NCBI GenBank assembly: GCA_023105745.1
Contig: JALGQZ010000003.1
Coordinates: 44,230,185 to 44,294,184, forward strand
Direction: 5' to 3'
DNA: 64,000 bases
DNA from: Austropuccinia psidii
Taxonomy: Eukaryota > Basidiomycota > Pucciniomycetes > Pucciniales > Sphaerophragmiaceae
Shown: positions 1-11,059 of the stretch, piece after piece
Numbering within the stretch: the first letter of the stretch is position 1
Layout: each line of letters opens with the position of its first letter
Notes under the pieces: model-generated
Told to the model about the DNA's origin: nothing
Databases searched by the model: none
What the model saw: the letters and a program-made list of their open reading frames with translations, nothing else
Translations under genes and position numbers: made by a program

Positions 1-206
1 TTACAAAGAATGAAGGATTATATATGCTAAAAACCAATTCTCTCGATTTAATAAAATATGGAAAGTAAGCTTGAATGGTATTGAAGCTTCTAACAATATC
101 TTTTACAAAAATTCGTTAAAAAATCTCTAATAATTAATTAATCGATATGTGAGCTACATTTCTATATTTAATCAAATGTTAATATGAGGAGAGGGAATAT
201 AATAAG

Positions 207-561
207 TGTATCATGTGAAAGGGAATTTTATTTCATTAAAGGTAAAAATAATTTTCAAGGTAAAAACTATTTGGAAATAAGGATTTGTAGGGGTTGAGAA
301 GGGAAAAGAGTGGAAAATTAGTATCTTGAAGCTGAAATAATACTATGGAAAATTATTGTTTCCCAAGAATTAACAATTTAATTAAAGATACCCTGAAAGA
401 GATATTTAAGATCATATTTCTATTGGAATAATGAAGAAAAGTACTGTGAGAAATTAGTGTGGAAAGAGAGTCTCTAAAAAGCATTATAAAGAGAAGTAAA
501 ACCCAAAATTACCTGAGTGGATGAAGAGAATCAATAAAACAATTTTCAGTCACAAAATATG
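207..561. repeat. Left part of an old solo LTR, split by element 1
   Basis: This stretch matches, with many differences, the first few hundred bases of the element 1 LTR. Shared blocks include the TTATTGTTT...AACAAT stretch, AGAGATATTTAAG, ATTGGAAT and CCAAAATT...CTGAGTG. It starts TGTA, and its other half (10597-11054) ends TACA. The flanks are ATAAG (202-206) and ATGAG (11055-11059), a target duplication with one mismatch. With element 1 removed the solo LTR is about 813 bp, less than half the length of the later LTRs. The first 206 bases of the window hold no gene I can see. Confidence 0.6.
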
Positions 562-2386
562 TGTAAGGTGTGGATATGAAACTTTGATTAAAAATCAAGT
601 ACTTTTCCTGTCCTCAAAATTTGTATAAGGTAAAAATCAATTAAAAATAGTAGAAAATATTATTTTTAAGAGAAAACATGCCAATTTTATTGCTTATAGC
701 TTTATTAGTATAAAGCAATAATATTCTAAAGATTTATTGTTTTACCAACAATAAAAATTTATCCCAAAAATACTCTACAAGAGATATTTAAGGCTACAAA
801 AGAAATTTCTTCAAGAGCAATTTCAATTGGAATTAATTGAGAAAAGAACTGCAAACAATTAATTAAAGAACAAAGTCTTTCAAAAGAATTTTAAAGATAA
901 AATACGCCCAAAATTGACCAGAGTGAATTTGGAAACAAAGTGACAAAGTTTACAGTGATGAAAGATGCTTTAATTGACTTTTGGGGTGGTTCAGGGGTAA
1001 AAATGATTATAAGAGTTACAAACAATGGTTATAATTATTTTTTCACGTGGCTAAAAGGATTAAAGTGATTTAAAAATGGTGGTTGGAATCTTTTATTGAT
1101 TGGTTTAACAGTGTTTAAACTAATTATAAAAGGAAAAGATTCTAACATGAAGAGAAAAGTGGGGCAAAGAAGACATTCTTTTATAGCCATCAATTCTCTT
1201 ATTCCAAAGGTAGAATTTACTCTTTTCAGTCGTGAAAAACAGTCTGACAACAGAAAAGCCAATTATGGCATCATTGAACCCTGGTTTAGACCAAAAAGGG
1301 CTGGTTTAAGCCATTTTTAGCCATTTTAGACCCTTAAATCAGCCATTACTATAGCAATACCTGGTCTAGAGCCTTCAAAACATGTCAGGATGTGTGTAAG
1401 AGGCGTATAAGCCAGTTAAAACTGCTTTTACCATGATTGCCTTATCTTAAGGATAGTTTTACCCTCATGGCAAGAGCTAAAACTACCCCAGTTGGTATCA
1501 AAACCTCATCATAAATTGAGTCCACAGACCCTGTAACTCAATTCCAGGCCAAAAGTGATGAACTTTTGCATGAATTTTGACACCAAATGCCTGTCAGAAA
1601 GGATTTTGGGGGTCTAGCTCCCCTTGAGAGCTGGAGTTCCTTTTCCCCCCCAAATTTAATTTTTCCAATTTATTTTTCCTTTAATTCCTCATCATGTATT
1701 ATACTTATAATTTACATATGTAATTCAATTGAATTCTAAAGTAAAATACAGTAATAATTGATACCTCATATGTAAATCAAAGTTCACTTATGTAATACAT
1801 GCGCACATTTTGACATTTCAATTGAATTCAATTGAAAATACTTTTCAATTCCTCATAACTTCTAAACTAAACACAACACCTCAACTTTAACAAAAAAATT
1901 GATGGTTAACACCACATGTGGTGTGAGTTAAAATAAAGTTTTGAGGATTTTCAAATTTTGTATTGAAAATACTAAAAACTTAATTTAAGCTTATTTAGAG
2001 TTGAGCTACAAGAATTTCACTCAGAGGTGACCCCAGCTGATTTTTTATGAGGAATCCATTGGTGAAATAATTTTTATATGTTTATTTATTGGATAAAAAG
2101 TTATAATAATTTTTATTTAACTTTTTTCCAAATTTATTTATTTTTTTTACAATTTTGTTAAAATTTCATTTTTACTTAATTTTTTTAAGTATAAATGTAA
2201 TTTTATAATTCCAAAATTTAATGTAATTTTTATTTTTAAATTTTAATTAAATTTTTTTATTTTGAATATAGTTTTATATTTATATTTTGATTTTTATAAT
2301 ATAAATAAATTTATACTATTTATATTTATATGTTAATTTTGTATTTGTGGTCTTTTGGGTATATGAAATTACCTCTAAGGCTCACA
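562..2386 (-). repeat. 3' LTR of element 1 (1,825 bp)
   Basis: A direct repeat of 8786-10591. A likely promoter TATA box (TATAAAA in sense) lies at 1179-1185. Two perfect palindromes sit further upstream in sense: one centred on CAATTGAATTCAATTG (1816-1837), and ACACCACATGTGGTGT (1909-1924). The 74-75 residue open frames on both strands around 1035-1320 recur only because the LTR is repeated; I do not treat them as genes. Confidence 0.95.
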
Positions 2387-2398
2387 TTCCCTTCCCCT
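2387..2398 (-). promoter_or_regulatory. Polypurine tract of element 1
   Basis: In sense the sequence is AGGGGAAGGGAA, directly before the 3' LTR. It is the expected primer for plus-strand DNA synthesis. Elements 2, 3 and 4 have the same kind of tract at the same place. Confidence 0.85.
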
Positions 2399-2409
2399 AA
2401 AAAAGAATA

Positions 2410-5400
2410 TTACTTTGTAATATTGGTATCTCTAGTGTGTCTGAATCTCCTGAGGAGTTTGGTAGCTTCTGGTATATCTTTTTCTTCCGACCATTCATCT
2501 TTACAGGTTGGGTCACTGTACCTAACAAGGTATTCCCTTACTTTCTTGGTTCTTAATTGCCTTTCTTTAAGAACTTTGGTAATTTTCTTAGTACCAGATG
2601 TCTCAATAGGAGGTATAACTTGGGGAATCTTATTCCTCAAGGGAAATTTCTCAGCATCACTAGATTTATATGGCTTTATCAAGCTCACTGGAAATGTATG
2701 ATGCTTATCGCTAAGTTCTTCAGATAACTCTACGTCTACAGCATTTTCTCCATGGAGGGCCTTCATCACAAAAGGTCCTGCAAAGGGGTCTTTCAACTTT
2801 TTACATCCTTTGATGTTATTGAAGTTAGTGGTGGATACAAGAACTAGGTCCCCCACTTTGAAATATGGAGTTGCATGTGATTTATCCCATTTGTCTTTAG
2901 CATATGCAAAAGAGTCCTCCATGCACCTTAATGCATGCTTTCTAGCTTTTTCTAGCATTCCTTTGAAGCTAGCAGCTGTGGGATGTATTTCAATTAAATC
3001 TTTCCTCAAGGAATCTTGGGGTAACTTGGGGTTCCATCCTTTTTCTAGAATAGCAGGAGTCTGATTGGTACTGGCATGGATTGATGTTTTATATGCTAAT
3101 TCTGGTGCTGGCAATAGAGTACACCAATCATGGGTATATCCATCACAATCTTTGAATTCAAGGCCATATGCACAAAATCTTCTTACCATGTCCTATAAGT
3201 TTTGGATCATCCTTTCAGCCAGGCCATCAGTTTGTGGGTGGTAGGCTGTAGATAAAGACAGTTTAGTGCCAAATAATTGGTGAAGATCTGTGCATAGTGC
3301 TGAAGTGAATTTGGGATCCCTATCACTAATGATATTTGTAAATATCCCAGTCCATGATACTACTCTATTCCATATCAGAAGAGCTGTATCCATGGCTGTA
3401 TCATCTTTGTGACATGGTAAAAAGATTGGAGTTTTACTGAATCTGTCCACAATTACTAGGCAAGCATTATAGCTTCTGCCACCTCCTGGTGGTAGGCCAG
3501 TTACCCAATCCATATGGACAATTTCCCAAGGTCTGCTTGGTTCTTGGATTTTTATCATATTTCCAAGTCTCTTGCCAGTGGATTTATCTGCCTTTTGGCA
3601 TCTGTCACAGGTCTTGCAATACTCTGCAACATCTTTCTGCCACATTGGCCACCATATGCAGGTCTTTACTTTCTCTCTTGTTCTGTCTTCAGACAGATGT
3701 CCTGAAAAGGGGCTATCATGGCATTCTTTCAGTACAAGATTGATTAATGACCTGTCTACAACTGTCATGACACATGTGTGCTTGGTTCTGTGGTAAATTA
3801 TACCATCCAGTAGGTGAAATCTTCCTTCATCATAAGTTTTTTACATACTTCATCCAAGGAATGTATTAGAGAGTTGTATTTACAGTCTTTGCCAAGTAAT
3901 TGGCATAAGATGTTACAATTCTTATCTTGAGTGTAACTACTTCTGACTTCTTCAAAGAAGGTGGTGTTCAAGTCTGTAACACTTATTCCTTCTATTAGAA
4001 TTTGTGGTGAAGCTTCTTCTGGCACATAAGCAGGATTATCAATATTATTTGGTAATGACCATCTGCTTAGTCCATCTGCATTCATATGAATATTCCCATC
4101 CTTATGAACAATAGTCATATTGCCTCTGTATTCTTGTATGGCTATTTGCCATCTGAGCATATGTCTGTTGGGTGTTTTCATGTTCAGAAGTGATTTGACA
4201 GCTGTACAATCTGTTATTACCTCAAAAACACATCCCTCTAAGAAGTAGTTCAATTTCTTGAAGGCCCAGACAAGGCATAGACATTCCATTTGACTTGCTC
4301 CATATCTGGCTTCAGTTGGTTTGATTTGCCTGGATATGAAACATATGGGTCCTTCTACAGATTTATCATTTATGATCTGAACTTGGTGAAGTGCAGCACC
4401 CAGTCCATCCCCTGATGCATCAATATACAGTTTGAAAGGTAATTTAAAGTCTGGCATCAGTAAGAGTGGAGCAGTGGTCAAGGCTTCTCTTAGAGACTCA
4501 AAACCTTTGACTCTGTCAACAGTCATTTCAAATACTGTGTCTTTGTCACACAATTTATAAAGTGGTCTTGCTATGGATGCAAAATCTTTAATTTGTTGCC
4601 TGTAATATCCTGCAAAACCTAAGAATGACTGAATTTCCTTCTTATTCTGAGGCATGGGTTTTAGCAATACTGCTGCAACTTTGTTTTGGTCAATTCCAAG
4701 GGACAAACCAGATACAACATGTCCTAGTGCTTTAAGTTCTTTAAATCCAAAATGACATTTTTTTAAGGAGATTTTCATGTTTACTGATTGAATTTTTGTC
4801 AAAACTCTGGACAATCTGTACATGTGCTCCTCCCAAGTCTTGGAACAGACAATAATGTCATTGATGTAAATGATTAACCATCCCTCTGAAAGTTCTTCAG
4901 GGAAGATTTCATTTATCATTGTTTGGAAGTGTGAAGGTGCATTTTTGATACCAAAGGGAATCCTCAAGTATTCATACACTCCACAATGAACAATAATTCT
5001 CAAGTATTTTCTTGCTCTTGGTGTCACCACATTTTGATGGAATCCTTCAAGGGCATCCATAGTGGTTATATATACTGCTTGAGATATTTGAGTAAGGGCA
5101 ATTTGGATTTTTGGTATTGGGTATCTGTCTGGAACAGTGTAAGTGTTCAGAGCTCTAAAGTCCCCAACCATTCTGGATTTTCCATTATGCCATGCCACTA
5201 TGACTGGTGTAGTTATTTCTACTTCTTCATTGTGGCCTACTTTTCTTATTACACCAAGGTCCAGAAGTTCTTGATATGAATTTCTAGAGCTTCTCTTGAT
5301 TTTGGACTTGCTGGATATGCAGGTCTTCTTAAGAGTGGTTGATAAGGTCTCTCAATGTTAAGAATGATGTCAACTTCATGAAAAATAATTGCTCCTAGAG

Positions 5401-7672
5401 GTTCTTTGTCTGAAGCAAATGCTCCTCTGTGGTCATACAAAAGGGAAGAAAGTTCATTTTCTTGTTTTTCAGTCAGATGAAGGCTTATTTCAGCCTCATT
5501 TAACTGTTCAGACTTGAATTTCTCTAACTCTAAGTTGACTGGTGATACTTTGTTTACTGTAATTTGTATTTTAAATGGTCAAAAGGCAAATTTTTGGCGC
5601 TTATTGTCTCCAATAGTAAAGTATCTGTCTTTGTTATTATGCAAATATATCCCATACATGATTAAATAGTCATTTCCCAATATGAAATGGGTACTAGAGC
5701 AATTTACCATAACAACAAATTCAACTGCAATTCTTAAATTCCCATTTATGTGTGGGAATATGACATTGGTCTCAAAGATTCTTAAGGCTTTCATTGGGTT
5801 ACTTGCACTGTTGAATTTTATACCATCAATTGGTAACAATTGGTCTTCAAAATTTGGTACACAAGTCTTAAGAAAGGATTTTCCAACACAAGAGCAGAAG
5901 GATTCTGGGTCAATCAAAAGTTTGGTCAGTTTGTTGTCAATCACCACTTCTGTTATACAGGAGTTACCAGCTGTATAACCTTTTCCTCTGTTTGGTTTTG
6001 TCTTCATAAGTTGTGCATCTTGAACTTTTGATAAATCAACTTGACCATTGCTCAATTGTGGTAAGTGGGAATAAGATTCCATGATGTCAAAAGTGGCATT
6101 GATATTTTATATATCTTTTGAAGATTCAGAAAATATGGATGACTTATCATCTGAATTGTCTTCAATTATGTCTTCTTTTTCAACATCTGGTCCTTTTTCA
6201 ATGTCAATTTCATTGATTTTCCCCCTTTTTGGACATGTATTGGCTAAATGGGTGGTGCTTTGGCAAATATGGCATTTTCTGACTGTATCTGCAGATTTAT
6301 ATTTAATATTACTAGAATTTTCTTTGGGGTTTTTGTCCACAGAATCTTTCCAAGGTGTATTAAACCTTGTTTTGAGATTCACCCTACTAGAACCAATTTT
6401 GGTTCTGGTGGTTACTTCTTCTAGTATATTGATAATATCCTCTGCTGAAGATTGTTCAGTAGTCCTGCTTTTGACAGAATGCTCTAAGTCACCTCCACAT
6501 TGTCTCAGAATTTTTCTATGGATCATAAATTCTGACATGTCAGGATATAATGCTGTTAATCTGTCCTTTTGTTGGCAAAAACATGGTAAAGCTTTGTCTT
6601 TATCAGCATTAAATTTGGCAGATTCAAAGGCTGTTTCAACTTTAAACCTCCAAGCATCATTTGCCCATTTGTTGATGATTTGGGTTTTCCACCAAGTCCA
6701 ACTCTGGTGTCCATGTGCTTGTCTTATTTTGATGTACCATCTGTGAGCTGATCTGGTAAACAAGGTGTTAAATCTGGCTGTTACCAATCTGTCTGGTAAT
6801 TCAAAATCCTCTTTGATCATGTCAATACCTCTAATGAATTCCATATGGTCATACTCTCCTTCACCACTGAAGTGAGGCCATTCTTTAAGTTTTGGAACTT
6901 CTTTCAAGAGTGCTTGGCCCATTGATGGTTCTAAGTTATGAAAAGAAGTAGAAAATTCATTTTTGAACTGTGAATTTTCAATATCCAATACTTGTGGATT
7001 GGGAATTCTTGCATCTTCATTTTGATTCAAAGGTGTAGAAATTCTTGGTAAAGTGTTTAGAAGTTGTTCAATATCATTCATTTTACTGTTATTACACCTT
7101 TGTGAATTTCTTAACTCATGTTGTAAGCTTTGTATAGAGTCTATGACATTCTTTTTATGATCATCCTCTTTATATGTAAGCTCATTCCATAATTCTGTTT
7201 GTTTAGTATTATCAGATATAACTTCATTTAGCTTTATTGTTAATTTTGATATTTCCTCTATTGAGGTATCAAAATGCTTTTTCAAGGCAACTGTATTTGT
7301 CTTTACTTCTGCAAATGATTTTGAAATATCATCAAGAGCTTTTTTATTATCTTCTTTGATAGTATTAATAGCTTGTTTTATTCTTGTTTCAATTATGTCA
7401 TAAATATTGAATTTAGAATATTTGTCTGTTGATTCTTTAATAATGGCAGATTTTTCATTTATCTTAATGCCAAAAGAATTATCATTATTGGAAGTTTTGA
7501 TTGTTCTTAAAACTCTTTCAAAGCATTTAAGTGTATCATTTATTTGGCTCAGACTCAAGTTATTTGTTTTAAGATTGTCACAAATTGATGTATTTTTATC
7601 AGAAAGATGACTTTTTATGTCAGAAATAGCTTTATACAACTCTGGAATACAATCAAAAGTATCAGACATCAT
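2410..7672 (-). pseudogene. Gag-Pol polyprotein (ORF2) of element 1, broken
   Basis: Encodes the structural and replication proteins of a Ty3/Gypsy element in one frame. Order from the ATG at 7672: a long helical, probably coiled-coil region; capsid-like Gag (PHFSGEGEYDHMEF...WWKTQI); a CCHC zinc knuckle (CHICQSTTHLANTC); an aspartic protease region where the usual DSG reads DPE; reverse transcriptase; RNase H ([16 protein letters not shown]); integrase with its HHCC finger and D-D-E residues ([22 protein letters not shown]); and a C-terminal chromodomain ending RRFRHTR. Compared with element 2 it has stops at 6107-6109, 5579-5581 and 3193-3195, a 1-bp loss near 5276 and a frameshift near 3840. 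The reverse transcriptase YxDD motif reads YIND (about 4854-4865), a lost catalytic aspartate. Confidence 0.93.
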
Positions 7673-8561
7673 TTTTGATACTTTAATCTGGCTTCCTTTT
7701 CTTTTTGTAATTCCATAATGGTTCTGGCCATCTGAAATACATTTTCCGTGGCATCCTGTAGCCCTGGCTGTAAGGTTTTGGGGCTGGTGCCTTCCCTTTG
7801 CCCTTGTTTGGAGTTTGTGGCTGCTTTTTCACGTCAGAATTTCTGGTGCTGGCCACTAGGGCTGTTTTTGGCACTGGTTTGGGTGGTGGAGGGTTGTTTT
7901 TCCTCCATTTTAGTGTCAAAAGCATCATGTTTTTCTCCTCCATCAATGGATGCCATCCATTGAGCAATTTGCAAGTATTGGGATGGCCCCGGAATTTTCT
8001 CACTGTCAGGTAAGAATTCATGCATTTCTTCCACAGGTCTGCAAGGATCTGGTACTCCTTGAACTGGAGTGCATTGTTGTATGCGCTGTGGCTGGCTTTG
8101 TATATGTCCACAGAGGCTTGTTGTGGCGGTGTCAGCTCTTTTTGAACGTAAAATGGTATTATCAGCTTCAGAATGACCCATTTTAGTTGTTTGGAAGTCA
8201 TCAACTGACCCTTTTCCTTCTGTACCTGATTGGCCTCTGCCATAATCATGTCTATTACCTTTCTGGGAGCTGCTTGAGGGGTTATAGCTGGCTCCTGACC
8301 TGGTTGAAGGCATAATTATGGTTAAAAAGGCTTAAAATAGTAATTTTACGTCAAAAAACTTACTATTGGCCAAATCTTTGGCTTTCTAAAGAGTATTACT
8401 TATTTCCAAGTTGACTAATTCAGAAGAAATCTGCTCTGGTTGAATATTCTGAGTCACAATAATAGTACTATTATGATCAGAGTTAACAGTACTGGCAGGA
8501 ATGATGCTGGTTACTGTTGAGGCTGTTTTGATGTTTTCTTGTCTTACCACATTATCGGACA
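7669..8561 (-). pseudogene. ORF1 of element 1, two exons, overlapping the Gag-Pol start
   Basis: Exon 1 is 8561-8364 and exon 2 is 8299-7669. The 64-bp intron (8363-8300) has GTAAGT and CAG ends. The joined frame gives a basic protein with the features of the element 2 copy, including QQASVDIYK, SYLTVRKF, CKLLNGWHPLM, a proline- and lysine-rich stretch, and ENVFQMARTIMELQKEKEAR at the end. The stop TGA overlaps the ATG of Gag-Pol (ATGA, 7672-7669). Damage in this copy: a TAG at 8386-8388 in exon 1 where element 2 has CAG, and a 19-bp deletion at 7755/7756 that shifts the frame. No in-frame ATG is visible in exon 1, whose left edge looks like a splice acceptor (TTTTAG), so a further upstream exon or a non-AUG start is likely. 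The protein family is not one I can name; it is not the capsid, which lies in ORF2. Confidence 0.7.
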
Positions 8562-8765
8562 CTAAAATTAATGAAAAAGCCAATTAATTAAGTAAAAAAA
8601 GGTTATTTCAAAAAGGAAATAAAAATATAAGCCTCACTTATAATATGAAAAAAAATTATTTTTTATGGATTTTTTGAATTATAAGTATTTTTTATATGTT
8701 TTTAAATTTTTAAATATAAGAAAAAAGATTTAAAAAGAGTAAAAAAAATATGTCACAGGTAAAAT

Positions 8766-8785
8766 ATCACGGCTGGGCCCCCAAA
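8766..8785 (-). promoter_or_regulatory. Primer-binding site of element 1
   Basis: In sense the sequence after the LTR is TTTGGGGGCCCAGCCGTGAT. A site starting TGG (complement of a tRNA CCA end) begins two bases inside. Elements 2 and 3 carry near-identical sites. I cannot assign the tRNA from sequence alone. Confidence 0.65.
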
Positions 8786-10591
8786 TGTAAGGTGTGAATA
8801 TGAAACTTTGATTAAAAATCAAGTACTTTTCCTTTCCTCAAAATTTGTATAAGGTAAAAATCAATTAAATATAGCAAGAAATATTATTTTTAAGAGAAAA
8901 CACACCAATTTTAATGTTTATAACCTTATTAGTATAAAACAATAATATTATAAAGATTTATTGTTTTACCAACAATAAGAAGTTATCCCAAAAATACTCT
9001 ACAAGAGATATTTAAGGCTACAAAAGAAATTTCTTCAAGAGCAATTTAAATTGGAATTAATTGAGCAAAGAGCTGCAAGCAATTAATTAAAGAACAAAGT
9101 CTTTAGAAAGAATATTAAAGAGAAAATACGCCCAAAACTGACCAGAGTGCATTTGGAAACAAAGTGACAAAGCTTACAGTGATGAAAGATGCTTTAATTG
9201 ACTTTTGGGGTGGTTCAGGGGTAAAAATGATTATAAGAGTTACAAACAATGATAATAATTATTTTTTCACGTGGTTAAAAGGATTAAAATGATTTAAAAA
9301 TGGTGGTTGGAATCTTTTATTGATTGGTTTAACAGTGTTTAAACTAATTATAAAAGGAAAAGATTCTAACATGAAGAGAAAAGTGGGGCAAAGAAGACAT
9401 TCTTTTATAGCCATCAATTCTCTTATTCCAAAGGTAGAAGTTACTCTTGTCAGTCGTGAAAGACAGTCTGACAACAGAAAAGCCAATTATGGCATCATTG
9501 AACCCTGGTTTAGACCAAAAAGGGCTGATTTAAGCCATTTTTAGCCATTTTAGACCCTTAAATCAGCCATCACTATAGCAATACCTGGTCTAGAGCCTTC
9601 AAAACACGTCAGGATGTGTGTAAGAGGCGTAGAAACCATTTAGAAGTGATTTTACTATGATTGTTTTATCTTAAGGATAGTTTTACCCTCATGGCAAGAG
9701 CTAAAACTACCCCAGTTGGTATCAAAACCTCATCATCAATTGAGTCCACAGACCCTGTAGCTCAATTCCAGGCCAAAAGTAATGAACTTTTGCATGAAAT
9801 TTGACACCACACACCTGTCAGCAAGAAGTTTGGGGGTCTAGCTCCCCCTTAGAGCTGGAGTTCCTTTTCCCCCCCAAATTTAATTTTTCCTTTAATTCCT
9901 CATCATGTATTATACTTATAATTTACATATGTAATTCAATTGAATTGTACAGTACAATACAGTAATAATTGATACCTCATATGTAAATCAAAGTTCACTT
10001 ATGTAATACACGTGCACATTTTGACATTTCAATTGAATTCAATTGAAAATACTTCAATTCCCCATAACTTCTAAACTAAACACAACACCTCAACTTTAAC
10101 ACAAAAATTGATGGTTAACACCACATGTGGTGTGAGTTAAAATAAAGTTTTGAGGATTTTCAAATTTTGTATTGAAAATACTAAAAACTTAATTTAAGCT
10201 TATTTAGAGTTGAGTTACAAGTATTTCACTCAGAGGTGACCCCACCTGATTTTTTATGAGGAATCCAATGGTGAAATAATTCTTATATGATTATTTATTG
10301 GATAAAAAGTTATAATAATTTTCATTTAACTTTTTTCCAATTTTTTTTTTTTTTACAATTTTGTTAACATTTCATTTTTACTTAATTTTTTTAAGTATAA
10401 ATGTAATTTTATAATTCCAAAATTTAATGTAATTTTTATTTTTAAATTGTGTGTAATTTTTTTATTTTGAATATAATTTTATATTTATATTTTGATTTTT
10501 ATAATATAAATACACTTATTTTATTTATATTTATATGTTAATTTTGTATTTGTGGTCTTTTGGGTATATGAAATTACCTCTAAGGCTCACA
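8786..10591 (-). repeat. 5' LTR of element 1 (1,806 bp)
   Basis: Direct repeat of 562-2386, with scattered substitutions and small indels. It ends at the target duplication ATATG (10592-10596). It would carry the promoter for transcription toward lower coordinates. Confidence 0.95.
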
Positions 10592-10596
10592 ATATG

Positions 10597-11054
10597 CTTT
10601 GATCTACTTTTGTGTTGGTTTAAAGGTTCAAATTATGAATAGAGCTACAAAAAAGGGAAATATTTTGGTCTTTTAAAATTTGTGAAGGTTTCCAAAATGA
10701 TTAAAAACATTCTTAAAATATGCAATTCATTTGTTACAGATAGTTAATCTATTATAAGCTGAATTTTTTGAAGATTTTCAGACCTCGGACCCTCAAAAAT
10801 GTATTGAAGCTTGATTAAAGTAGATTCATGGAGTTTCAATTCAGGGGTTACCCAAGGTAAGATGTATTGGTGAATCCAATGGGTAAATCAAATAATAATT
10901 CTTTTAAAGAGGGAAAAAATAAATTATGTACATTTCTCAAAATGATACTTTGCTTCAATTTTTAAGTCTGTTTCAAGGAAGAAAAAGCAACTTTTAAGTT
11001 TTACTTCCATATGGGTGGTATTTTGGGTATTTCAAATTAATTCCAAGGCTTACA
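10597..11054. repeat. Right part of the old solo LTR
   Basis: A decayed match to the far end of the element 1 LTR. Shared blocks include TGAATCCAATGG, ATAATTCTTTTA-like text, and a terminal GTGGTATTTTGGGTAT...CAAGGCTTACA that parallels GTGGTCTTTTGGGTAT...TAAGGCTCACA. Together with 207-561 it forms one solo LTR interrupted by element 1. Confidence 0.6.
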
Positions 11055-11059
11055 ATGAG

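Larger units (their letters stand above)
562..10591 (-). mobile_element. Gypsy element 1, full length, chromodomain type
   Basis: A complete LTR retrotransposon of 10,030 bp in minus orientation. It is bounded by LTRs beginning TGTGAG and ending CTTACA (in element sense), and flanked by a perfect 5-bp target duplication, ATATG (557-561 and 10592-10596). In sense order: 5' LTR 8786-10591, primer-binding site 8766-8785, spliced ORF1 8561-7669, Gag-Pol ORF2 7672-2410, polypurine tract 2398-2387, 3' LTR 2386-562. The two LTRs differ clearly more than those of element 2, so the insertion is older. The coding part has several stops and frameshifts and a damaged reverse transcriptase site, so this copy cannot move by itself. 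Confidence 0.95.

Noticed and set aside
1035..1320. 74-75 residue frames on both strands, repeated near 9259-9544, 19010-19243 and 32345-32536
   Set aside because: They recur only because they lie within LTR copies. The frames break freely between copies and no ATG or domain supports a gene.
6081..6746. Long antisense frames opposite Gag, such as 6081-6746 and 26935-27585
   Set aside because: They are shadows of the Gag frame on the other strand, with hydrophobic low-information translations and no supporting signals.
2410..8313. Repeat-induced point mutation (RIP) as the cause of the stops
   Set aside because: The disabling changes include G to T, T to G, A to T, C to G and indels. A RIP pattern of mostly C to T and G to A is not seen.
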